From Cellulomonas taurus (GTDB taxonomy: Bacteria > Actinomycetota > Actinomycetes > Actinomycetales > Cellulomonadaceae), in the NCBI RefSeq assembly GCF_012931845.1, contig NZ_CP051884.1, forward strand, positions 2,604,001 through 2,668,000: 64,000 nucleotides of DNA. The letters are read 5' to 3'. The notes beneath the pieces were generated by a model. It saw only the letters and a list, made by a program, of their open reading frames with translations, searched no databases and was not told the DNA's origin. Position numbers and translations under genes: made by a program. Numbering within the stretch: the stretch's first letter is position 1; each line of letters opens with the position of its first letter. Below, piece after piece: positions 35,401 to 41,650 of the stretch.

Positions 35401-35474
35401 CGGGCGCCACCTCCGGCGGGCCGTGGGGGTCTGGGCCCCTGCGGTCGAGATGCGGACGGGTTGGCGAAGGCCAC
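32436..35474 (-). CDS. UPF0182 family large membrane protein
   Basis: 1012 residues. The N-terminal 320 residues have about seven membrane segments (MAQFWTEVMWFDQLGFATVL, SVTIAYRSRPIYAPSNREQV), and the large remainder is an extracytoplasmic domain (IYTHGYGVVAAYGNVTSRTG, QYPYAARQSLEDATTDS) with an acidic Ser/Pro/Asp-rich tail. The order and length match the actinobacterial UPF0182 family, whose function is unknown. It is divergent from the PPA1309 gene. Confidence 0.92.
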   Translation of the reverse strand: MAFANPSASRPQGPRPPRPAGGGARRRRNPLVITALVLLVIVFAVVLMAQFWTEVMWFDQLGFATVLWTEWGTRAVLFALGFLVMAAAIFTSVTIAYRSRPIYAPSNREQVSLDQYREAIEPLRKVVVVVGPAVVGLFAGVAASQQWSTVQLWLNSTPVGTKDPQYGIDLGFYLFQLPGIRFVVSYVMATVILAGIAGLVTHYLYGGLRIGPSNGTPRTTKAARVQLSVTAAILMLVIAGNYWLDQYSVLTSQGDRFEGASYTDVNAVIPSKQILAAIAVLVALMFIFTAVRGTWRIPALGIGVMVVGAVAIGGIYPAVVQRFQVNPNQQESEAPYIQRNIDATLAAYNLEDVETQSYDAKTDATPGALREDADTTASIRLLDPQEVSPSFRQLEQIRGFYSFADTLSVDRYEIGGESRDTVIAVREIDLDGLDANRRNWNSDATIYTHGYGVVAAYGNVTSRTGAPDFWEAGIPSTGELGDYEPRIYFGQNSPDYSIVGAPEGTDGWEFDYPSDDAENGAVTTSFPTDKVSAGPKIDNLWNKLLYSIKFGSEQILFSDRVTSESQILYDRDPVERVQKVAPYLTLDGRVYPAVVDGRVVWMVDGYTTSDQYPYAARQSLEDATTDSLTQTSSTVQALEPRTVNYIRNSVKATVDAYDGSVTLYAWDTEDPVLKTWAKVFDNTLTPASEISSDLMSHIRYPEDLFKVQRTLLGQYHVTDPNTFFTGSDFWRTPNDPTAGEQAGVAQPPYYLTLQMPGQDEASFSLMSTYIPTGSSARDVLTGYVAVDAEAGSEAGNPADTYGQIRLLELPRDSTIPGPNQMNNNFSSTPAVSNELNILERGGSSVIRGNLLTLPVGGGLLYVQPVYVQASSGTQVPLLQRVLVAFGDQIGFASTLDEALDQVFGGDSGTQAGDAGNEIVDPDTGDGGDTGDSSAGGTPDPDATAAPSPDPTAAPSGDATSRRTDALNRAEQALTDGQEALANNDFAAYGEAQARLQQALEDAIAADSESSGG

Positions 35475-35589
35475 GGTGGTTCCTCGTCGTCGGCGAACTG
35501 GTCAGGCGCATGGCGCCCTGCACGGGTCAACGTGCCAGGCGATCCACAGGTTCCCACAGCTGACGGTCAGCGGTGCGAGGATGCTGCCC

Positions 35590-36147
35590 GTGACTGAGAC
35601 CCCCGCTCCGACCGACCCCACCGCCACCCCGCTCGCCCAGGCAGTGGTGGAGATCGAACGCCACGTCGCCACCGGCGGGTGGGACGGCCCGGTCCGGGTG
35701 TTCGCCCTGGTCCGCACCGCGAGCGCCCTGGAGGCCGAACCGGCGCTGGCGCAGCAGCTGCCGCCGGAGGTGCTGGCCGCCGCCCAGGCGGACCCCGGGC
35801 ATCTGACCTCGGTGGAGCAGGAGGGGTTGCCCGCCTCCGAGGACCTGGAGGGGCTGCTCGGTGCGATCGCCTGGCCGGAGACCGTGGACGGCGCGGCGGT
35901 GACCGTGGAACGGGTGGTGCTGCCGCCGGAGGCCGAGGACGCGTTGCCGGACGACCCGGAGGAGGCGGTGGCGGCACTGATGTCCCACCCGGACCGGCAG
36001 GACGTGCGGCTGGCCGTCGGGGTGCTGCGGGACGGGTCGTCCTGGTGCGCGATCCGGCAGCGGGCACTGGACGCCGACCAGGCCGTCGGTCAGGGTCCGG
36101 ACGCGGTCCCCGGGCTGATCGAGGCGCTCAGGGCGACGCTCGCCTAG
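35590..36147 (+). CDS. PPA1309 family protein
   Basis: 185 residues from a GTG at 35590 placed nine bases after AGG; an ATG at 35581 is the alternative. Recognisable family stretches are AVVEIERHVATGGWDGPVRV, FALVRTASALEAEP and a late WCAIRQRALD. It is a soluble acidic protein of unknown function that accompanies UPF0182 and the PDZ protease in actinobacteria. It converges with the PDZ gene across CGCCGCCG/CGGCGGCG (36153-36168). Confidence 0.82.
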   Translation: MTETPAPTDPTATPLAQAVVEIERHVATGGWDGPVRVFALVRTASALEAEPALAQQLPPEVLAAAQADPGHLTSVEQEGLPASEDLEGLLGAIAWPETVDGAAVTVERVVLPPEAEDALPDDPEEAVAALMSHPDRQDVRLAVGVLRDGSSWCAIRQRALDADQAVGQGPDAVPGLIEALRATLA

Positions 36148-36176
36148 CGGGTCGCCGCCGCGGCGGCGGGTGGGAC

Positions 36177-37301
36177 CTAACGCGACGCGGCGGCGGTGCA
36201 GGTGGGCAGGTCGGCGGTGTCGCCGGACCCGATCGCCTCGACGGCCTCCCGGGCGCCGTGCAGGGTGTCGATCCGCACCACGTGCAGCCCGTCGGGGACG
36301 TGACCGACCACCTCGTCGCAGTTGTCGGCGGGTGCCAGGAACCAGGTCGCCCCGTCGCGCACCGATCCGGCCATCTTCTGCCGGATGCCGCCGATCGGGC
36401 CGACGTCGCCGTTCAGGTCCATGGTGCCGGTCCCGGCGATGTGCACGCCGTTGGCCTCGTCCTGCGGGGTCAGCCGGTCGATGATCCCGAGCGCGAACAT
36501 GGTCCCGGCGCTGGAACCGCCGATGTCCTCGATCCTGATCGACACATCCACCGGCAGGTCGAAGGTCGGGTCGATGTACACCCCGAGCTGGCTGCCACCG
36601 CCGTCCTTCGCACCGGTGACGATCGGCACCTCGACGCTCTGGCCGTCCCGCTGCACGCCGACCGTGAGGGTGCTGCCCGGGTCCGTCTCCTTGAGCAGGT
36701 CGATCAGCTGCGCGTAGGACGCCATCGTGACGCCGTCCACCGCGACCAGGACGTCGTCCTCCTGGAGCTTGCCCTCGGCCGGGCCGCCCTCGACGGTGCC
36801 GGCGATGGTCATCGTGGTCGGCACCGTGTAACCCAGCTCCTCCAGCGCGGCCACGGTGGCGTTCTCCTGCGAGGAGGTCATCTGCGCCTGGTTCTGCTCG
36901 GCGACCTGCTGCTGGGTGGTGCCCTGCGGGTAGACGTACTCGACCGGGATCACCTGGCTCGATCCGCTCAGCCAGCCGGCGACCACCCCGACCAGGGTCG
37001 ACCGGAAGCCGGGGCCACCGGTGCTGGACACCGTGGTCAGCCGCAGCTCGCCGGTGGAGTCGTAGGTCTCGGCGCCGGTGATGCTGATCAGCGGTTCGCC
37101 GTCGTACTCGCCCAGGGTGTTCAGGGTCGGACCCGGGCTGTTGACCACGTAGGGCACCGGCAGCAGCAGCATCGCCAGCAGCAGCGCCGCCGAACCGAGC
37201 ATCCCGAAGGTGAGCAGCGCCGCGCGGCGGGTCACCGGTGGGCTGGCGGGTGCTTCCACGTCGAACGGGTCGACGGGGACGGGCTGCAGCGGGTCGGACA
37301 C
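36177..37301 (-). CDS. Membrane-anchored PDZ / Lon-like serine protease (YlbL type)
   Basis: 374 residues from a GTG at 37301 preceded by a CATGAT -10 only six bases away (leaderless). One N-terminal membrane segment is followed by an exported PDZ domain (QEDDVLVAVDGVTMASYAQL) and a Lon-type S16 domain with the catalytic serine in DIGGSSAGTMFAL and the lysine in GPIGGIRQKMAG. It is probably an extracytoplasmic quality-control protease. It is divergent from the DUF2342 gene. Confidence 0.9.
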   Translation of the reverse strand: MSDPLQPVPVDPFDVEAPASPPVTRRAALLTFGMLGSAALLLAMLLLPVPYVVNSPGPTLNTLGEYDGEPLISITGAETYDSTGELRLTTVSSTGGPGFRSTLVGVVAGWLSGSSQVIPVEYVYPQGTTQQQVAEQNQAQMTSSQENATVAALEELGYTVPTTMTIAGTVEGGPAEGKLQEDDVLVAVDGVTMASYAQLIDLLKETDPGSTLTVGVQRDGQSVEVPIVTGAKDGGGSQLGVYIDPTFDLPVDVSIRIEDIGGSSAGTMFALGIIDRLTPQDEANGVHIAGTGTMDLNGDVGPIGGIRQKMAGSVRDGATWFLAPADNCDEVVGHVPDGLHVVRIDTLHGAREAVEAIGSGDTADLPTCTAAASR

Positions 37302-37430
37302 CGGACGATCATGCCGCACCGACCTGGGAACCGGCTGCGCTGCGCCGTGAGCGAACCGGACCCCCGCGCCCAGGGTCCGCACAGCCTTCGGTCGTTACCG
37401 TGGTCCGACCACGACCCCCGGGAGCTGACG

Positions 37431-38819
37431 ATGGACGACGTGACCCCCACCTCCGGTCAGCCGGACGGATCGGCCTGGGAGCAGATGCTGCGGCAGATGT
37501 TCGGGCCCGACGCCGACGAGGCGCTGCGCCAGATGCGCGAGCAGGGCCTGGACCCGGCGCAGATGGCCGCCGCCTCCGGCCTGCCGAACGACCCCGCCGC
37601 CCTGCAGCAGATGATCGCCCAGGTGCAGCGGATGCTGGCCTCCAGCGGCGACGGCCCGGTGAACTGGGACGTCGCGCACGACGCCGCCCGGCAGATCGCG
37701 GTCACCGGCGGGGACCCGGTGCTGACGGCGCAGCAGGTCCGGGAGGCCACCGAGGCACTGTCGGTCGCCGAGCTGTGGCTGGACGCCGCCACCGACCTGC
37801 CCCCGGCCGGCGGCCCGGCGAAGGCCCTGTCCCGCTCGGAGTGGGTGGAGCAGACCCTGCCGACCTGGCGGTTGCTGACCGAGCCGGTCGCCACCTCGAT
37901 GTCGAAGGCGCTGGCCGACACCCTCGCCGGTCAGCTGCCGGAGTCGCTGGACCTGCCGCCCGGTCTGGCCGGGGCCGGGATGGACCCGGCGCAGATGATG
38001 CGTCAGCTCGGTTCCCTGGTCTTCGGCATGCAGGTCGGCCAGGCCGCCGGGTCGTTGGCCCGCGAGGTCTTCGGGCTGACCGACGTCGGGCTGCCGCTGG
38101 TGCACTCCCCCGCGACCGCCCTGGTGCCGGGCAACGTCGCCGACTTCGCCGAGGGCCTGGACGTTCCGCTGGAGGAGGTCCGCCTGTTCCTGGCCGCCCG
38201 CGAGGCGGCGCACGCCCGACTGTTCACCCACGTCGGCTGGCTGCGCGGTCACCTGCTGTCGGCGGTGGACGCCTACGCACGCGGCATCTCCATCGACCTG
38301 GAGAGCCTGGAGGAGTCGGTCCGGTCGATCGACCCCACCGACCCGCAGGCGTTGCAAGGCGCACTGTCCTCCGGCGTGTTCGCCCCGCAGAACACCCCGG
38401 AGCAGCAGGCGGTGCTGGAACGCCTGGAGACCGCGCTCGCCCTGGTCGAGGGGTGGGTGGACGAGGTCACCGCGGTCGCGACCCTCCCGCACCTGCCGCA
38501 CACCATGCAGCTGCGCGAGATGATCCGTCGTCGCCGTGCCGCCGGTGGGCCCGCCGAGCAGACCTTCGCCACCCTGGTCGGCCTGGAGCTGCGGCCCCGT
38601 CGCTCCCGGGACGCCGCCGCGCTGTGGGCGCTGATCGCGCGCGAGTCGGGTCCCGAGGGCCGGGACGCGGTGTGGGACCACCCGGACCTGCTGCCGACCG
38701 CCGAGGACCTCGACGACCCGACCGGCTACCAGGGTCGGCGGCAGGCGGCGCAGGACGAGCACGCCGACCTGGACCGGGCACTCGCCGAGATCCTGGGCGA
38801 GGACGACGAGCAGAGCTGA
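37431..38819 (+). CDS. DUF2342 putative zinc-dependent metalloprotease/hydrolase
   Basis: 462 residues. The family pattern is clear: QMLRQMFGPDADEALRQM, VFGMQVGQAAGSLAREVFGL and FLAAREAAHARLFTHVGWLR. The last has E-x-x-H rather than a full HExxH motif, so metal chemistry is uncertain although the family carries that name. It is cytosolic and helical. The ATG lies in GCTGACGATG, without a strong ribosome site. It ends three bases before the convergent M48-like gene. Confidence 0.85.
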   Translation: MDDVTPTSGQPDGSAWEQMLRQMFGPDADEALRQMREQGLDPAQMAAASGLPNDPAALQQMIAQVQRMLASSGDGPVNWDVAHDAARQIAVTGGDPVLTAQQVREATEALSVAELWLDAATDLPPAGGPAKALSRSEWVEQTLPTWRLLTEPVATSMSKALADTLAGQLPESLDLPPGLAGAGMDPAQMMRQLGSLVFGMQVGQAAGSLAREVFGLTDVGLPLVHSPATALVPGNVADFAEGLDVPLEEVRLFLAAREAAHARLFTHVGWLRGHLLSAVDAYARGISIDLESLEESVRSIDPTDPQALQGALSSGVFAPQNTPEQQAVLERLETALALVEGWVDEVTAVATLPHLPHTMQLREMIRRRRAAGGPAEQTFATLVGLELRPRRSRDAAALWALIARESGPEGRDAVWDHPDLLPTAEDLDDPTGYQGRRQAAQDEHADLDRALAEILGEDDEQS

Positions 38820-38822
38820 CGG

Positions 38823-39473
38823 TCAGTCGTCGGATTCCTCGTCGGAGGACTGCGGCCGCCCGCCCTCGCGGTCGGCGTAGGACCAGCCGTCGAGGAATCC
38901 GCGCGCCCGTTCGGTGCGGGGGTAGGACTCCAGCTCGGCCCAGAACTCGGGGCCGTGACCGGCGTGCAGCAGGTGGTTCAGCTCGTGCAGCAGCACGTAG
39001 TCGGTCACCCAGGACGGCATGCCGCGCAGGCGGTCGCTGATCCGGATGCTGCCGTCCCCCAGGCTGCACGACCCCCAGCGCTGGCCCTGGTTCGACGACC
39101 AGCGCACCGACGAGGGCACCGCCCGGCCACCGAGGTACCGCTCGGACAACGCCGCCGCGCGCTGGGCCAACCCGTCGTCGGAGGGTCGGCGTCGCCGCTC
39201 CTGGCGGGCGAGGCGCTCGACCATCCTGCCGACCCATTCGCGCTCCTGGGCGCGGGTGAACCGGGCGGGGATCGCGACCACGGTGCGGCCGTTCTCCCGG
39301 AAGGCGGTCACGGTCCGGGACCGGCGCCGAGACCTGCGCACCTCCACCGGACCGGGCAGCAGATCGGCGGCGTCCTGGGCGCTCGACCCGGCAGCGGCAC
39401 CGGTGTCCTCCGGCCCGCCGTTCCCCTCCCGGTGCTGGCGCACGGACGACACCGTAGCGGGTGCCCTGCTCAC
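38823..39473 (-). CDS. M48/YgjP-like zinc metallopeptidase
   Basis: 216 residues if the GTG at 39473 is used; GTGs at 39452 and 39443 are alternatives and none has a clear ribosome site. The metal site is LLHELNHLLHAGHGPEFW (HExxH with the third ligand soon after). WGSCSLGDGSIRISDRL is the conserved substrate-side loop of the YgjP/SprT-like group. It lies between DUF2342 and DUF5679 and is probably cytosolic. Confidence 0.82.
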   Translation of the reverse strand: MSRAPATVSSVRQHREGNGGPEDTGAAAGSSAQDAADLLPGPVEVRRSRRRSRTVTAFRENGRTVVAIPARFTRAQEREWVGRMVERLARQERRRRPSDDGLAQRAAALSERYLGGRAVPSSVRWSSNQGQRWGSCSLGDGSIRISDRLRGMPSWVTDYVLLHELNHLLHAGHGPEFWAELESYPRTERARGFLDGWSYADREGGRPQSSDEESDD

Positions 39474-39561
39474 GGCGTGTGAACTCGACCACGCGAACTG
39501 CTGACCCGGACCCCGGCGGGCGTGAATACTGGGCGCTTCGTCCACCAGCCGAGGAGATCCG

Positions 39562-39720
39562 ATGTCCGACACCTACACCGGCCAGTTCTACTGCGTGAAG
39601 TGCAAGGAGAAGCGGGAGACGACCGGGGACGTGGTCATCGCCGAGTCCGGTCGCCGGATGGCCAAGGGCGTGTGCCCCGAGTGCGGGACCAAGCTGAACC
39701 GGATCCTCGGCAAGGCCTGA
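39562..39720 (+). CDS. DUF5679 zinc-ribbon micro-protein
   Basis: A 52-residue protein starting MSDTYTGQFYCVKCKEKRE, with two CxxC pairs (CVKC, CPEC) that make a small zinc ribbon. A strong GAGGAG ribosome site precedes the ATG. It is short but has clean codon use, and such proteins are widespread in actinobacteria. Function unknown; nucleic-acid or protein binding is likely. A CGGTTCGG/CCGAACCG hairpin follows. Confidence 0.85.
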   Translation: MSDTYTGQFYCVKCKEKRETTGDVVIAESGRRMAKGVCPECGTKLNRILGKA

Positions 39721-39740
39721 CCACCCGGCCTGTGGACAAC

Positions 39741-39761
39741 CGGTTCGGCCCGCCCGAACCG
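39741..39761 (+). terminator. Short hairpin after DUF5679
   Basis: CGGTTCGG (39741-39748) pairs with CCGAACCG (39754-39761), 20 bases after the stop. Confidence 0.5.
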
Positions 39762-39789
39762 TGCCACCGTGCTGCCAGGAGGTGGCGCG

Positions 39790-40782
39790 ATGTTGTTACG
39801 ACGTGGTGTGCGGGTGCTGCGCATCGACGACGACCAGGTCCAGATCGGCACCGATCCCCGCTGGGCGGTGCGGCTGCACGGACTCACCTCGGCGCAGTGC
39901 ACGGCGGTGCAGCGCGGAGCTGACCGTTCGCTGCGCGCCGCCCTGCCCGAGTCGGTGCTGACCGAGCTGGATCGGCTGGGGTTGGTCCGCGCCCCGCGGC
40001 CGCACACCGGGTCGATGCCGGACCGTCTGGTCCCGGACTGTGTGGCCACCGCGCTGGTCGACGACGGCGATCCGCACCGGGTCCGTCGTCGCCGGGCGGC
40101 GGCGAGCGTGGCGATCGTCGGGCTGGGCCGCACCGGGGTGGTGATCGCGTCCGCGCTGGCGGGGGCGGGGATCGGCACCGTGCTGCTCGACGACGAGCGC
40201 CCGGTGTCGGCGGCGGAGACCGGGACCGGACTGTCCCCGGGCGATCTCGGCCGGACCCGGCAGACCGCGGTGGCCGACCTGCTGCGCACGATGGCGCCCG
40301 GGATCCGGACCGGGTCGATGGCGCGGGCGAACCGGGACCCGGACCTGGTGATCACGGTGTCCGCGGATGTGGTGGACCCGGAGCTGGGCCTGCGGTTGAC
40401 CTCGACCGGGCTGCCTCAGCTCCCGGTGGTGCTCCGCGAGGCGGATGCCCTGGTCGGTCCGCTGGCACGACCGGGTGTCGGCTGTTGCCAACGCTGCGTC
40501 GAGCTGGCGCGTGCCGACCGCGATCCGCACTGGCCCCGGGTCCTGGGACTGTTGGCGGCGGGACGGCGGTCCACCCGGGAGCCGGTGGTGCTCGCCACGG
40601 TTGCCGGGGGTCTGGCGGCCGCGGAGGCGGTGACGCTGATGGACAGCGGTCAGCCGGTGACCACCGGACGGCAGTACGAGGTCGCCCTGCCGCGACTGGA
40701 ACCTCGCCTGCGGGAGTGGGCGGCGCATCCGGACTGCGGATGCGCCGCCCTCCCGGTGACGGAACCGGGGCCGACGCTCTGA
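39790..40782 (+). CDS. ThiF/E1-like protein beside whiB7
   Basis: 330 residues from the ATG at 39790, seven bases after an AGGAGG site. The second half has a Rossmann nucleotide-binding motif (VAIVGLGRTGVVIASALAGA, then IGTVLLDDERPVS), as in ThiF/MoeB E1 enzymes that adenylate a ubiquitin-like partner. Two Cys pairs (GCCQRC and CGCA) could bind zinc. The ATP-handling Asp/Arg pattern is not clear, and no small ubiquitin-like partner is encoded nearby. The N-terminal 100 residues resemble no known domain to me. Confidence 0.65.
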   Translation: MLLRRGVRVLRIDDDQVQIGTDPRWAVRLHGLTSAQCTAVQRGADRSLRAALPESVLTELDRLGLVRAPRPHTGSMPDRLVPDCVATALVDDGDPHRVRRRRAAASVAIVGLGRTGVVIASALAGAGIGTVLLDDERPVSAAETGTGLSPGDLGRTRQTAVADLLRTMAPGIRTGSMARANRDPDLVITVSADVVDPELGLRLTSTGLPQLPVVLREADALVGPLARPGVGCCQRCVELARADRDPHWPRVLGLLAAGRRSTREPVVLATVAGGLAAAEAVTLMDSGQPVTTGRQYEVALPRLEPRLREWAAHPDCGCAALPVTEPGPTL

Positions 40783-40824
40783 GCGACCTGCACGGCGACC
40801 AGATGTCGCTGAGTCGAGGTCATC

Positions 40825-41169
40825 TCAGGCGGCGGGGCTGGCGTCCTTGCGCGGCCGACCCCGGCCACGCTTGACCGCCACGACCTGACCGCCGACGAAC
40901 GCCTGTCCGCCCCAGACCCCCCACGGTTCCTCTCGTTCCAGCGCCCCGGCCAGGCACCCTTCGAGCAACGGGCACTCCCGGCACAGCGCCTTGGCCTGTT
41001 CGACCTCGGCGGTGCGCTCGGCGAACCAGAGCTCCGGGTCGTGGGAGCGGCACGGGATGAGACCCGCGACCAGCGCGTCGAACTGGGTGTGGTCGGTGTC
41101 CGACGTGACGGGGGGCCACGGACCGGACCCGCCGAGTCCGACCGTGTCGAGCAGCGAGGTGAGCCGCAC
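40825..41169 (-). CDS. whiB7: WhiB7 redox-sensing transcription factor
   Basis: 114 residues from a GTG at 41169, with AGGAGG six bases ahead. The four [4Fe-4S] cysteines are at 40, 63, 66 and 72 (ALCRECPLLEGC), the sigma-contact turn GVWGG is at 84-88, and the AT-hook KRGRGRPRK is at 100-108; together these identify WhiB7. With the primary sigma factor it activates intrinsic drug-resistance genes and its own promoter. It is preceded by an attenuator leader. A longer in-frame start at 41268 would translate through the terminator stem and is rejected. Confidence 0.93.
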   Translation of the reverse strand: MRLTSLLDTVGLGGSGPWPPVTSDTDHTQFDALVAGLIPCRSHDPELWFAERTAEVEQAKALCRECPLLEGCLAGALEREEPWGVWGGQAFVGGQVVAVKRGRGRPRKDASPAA

Positions 41170-41191
41170 GATGTCCTCCTGATGTGGTGCG

Positions 41192-41246
41192 AAAAAGCTG
41201 ATGGGGCAGGTGGATTCCGGTGCTTCCACCTCGCCCCGACCATCAG
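41192..41246 (-). terminator. Intrinsic terminator (attenuator) just before whiB7
   Basis: On the reverse strand CTGATG, GGGC and AGGTGGA-type segments (41246-41225) pair with TCCACCT, GCCC and CATCAG (41214-41198), with a few unpaired bases, followed directly by five T. It ends about 12 bases before the whiB7 ribosome site, so termination here would block whiB7. Confidence 0.85.
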
Positions 41247-41252
41247 GTGGGA

Positions 41253-41290
41253 CAAAGAGAAAGGCCACGGAATCCGGGGACTCCGTGGCC
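41253..41290 (-). terminator. Second intrinsic terminator in the whiB7 leader
   Basis: GGCCACGGA (reverse strand, 41290-41282) pairs with TCCGTGGCC (41271-41263), and TTTCTCTTT follows. It starts 17 bases after the leader ORF stop. Confidence 0.8.
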
Positions 41291-41306
41291 TGACAGGACT
41301 GGCGCT

Positions 41307-41540
41307 CTAGCTGAGCGCTCCTGAGAGGACGGAGTCGGGGGCGGGGGCATCACCGGTGCCGCGCAGACGGCCGGTGTAGCCGAGGGTGGTGTCGCCGAAA
41401 GCGATCTGGCCGAACGCGGCCTCGCCGCCACGGGTGGACTTCCGCACTGCGGACACACCACTCCCCTGGACCCGACCGAAGGTGGACACCTGGATCGGCA
41501 GTGCCATCGCACCGGAACCGATCATGTTGAGCTTCTTCAT
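41307..41540 (-). CDS. Translated ORF (77 codons) in the whiB7 leader
   Basis: It begins MKKLNMIGSGAMALPIQVS after an AGGAGG site ten bases upstream, and its codons have the expected G/C third positions, so it is probably translated. It has no Cys, no signal peptide and a Gly/Ser/Thr-rich body (TFGRVQGSGV, GFGDTTLGYTG-like). I recognise no family. Standing between the whiB7 promoter and two terminators, it occupies the position of the short regulatory upstream ORF known from other whiB7 leaders, but is much longer. A GCGCTC/GAGCGC stem covers its stop. Confidence 0.65.
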   Translation of the reverse strand: MKKLNMIGSGAMALPIQVSTFGRVQGSGVSAVRKSTRGGEAAFGQIAFGDTTLGYTGRLRGTGDAPAPDSVLSGALS

Positions 41541-41611
41541 CGCGGGTCCACCTCCTCTCGTCTGCGCCGGACTGTGTCGGACACAGCGCGGTCTCTCATC
41601 GGGCAGAAGTC

Positions 41612-41650
41612 ACACTAGAGCGCCCCCGGACGGGGGCACAACCGAATTAA
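41612..41650 (-). promoter_or_regulatory. whiB7 promoter with AT-rich WhiB7 box
   Basis: On the reverse strand TTGTGC (41641-41636) and TAGTGT (41617-41612) are separated by 18 bases. The AT-rich TTAATT lies just upstream of the -35, as expected for WhiB7-activated promoters, and includes the uvrD2 stop codon. The spacer contains CCCCCG/CGGGGG. Confidence 0.65.

Noticed and set aside
36153..36168. CGCCGCCG/CGGCGGCG palindrome between PPA1309 and PDZ genes as a strong terminator
   Set aside because: It is simple GC-triplet sequence common in this genome, with no T-run; only a weak terminator at best.
41170..41268. Longer in-frame start for WhiB7 at 41268
   Set aside because: It would translate through the attenuator stem and T-run, and the AGGAGG site clearly serves the GTG at 41169.
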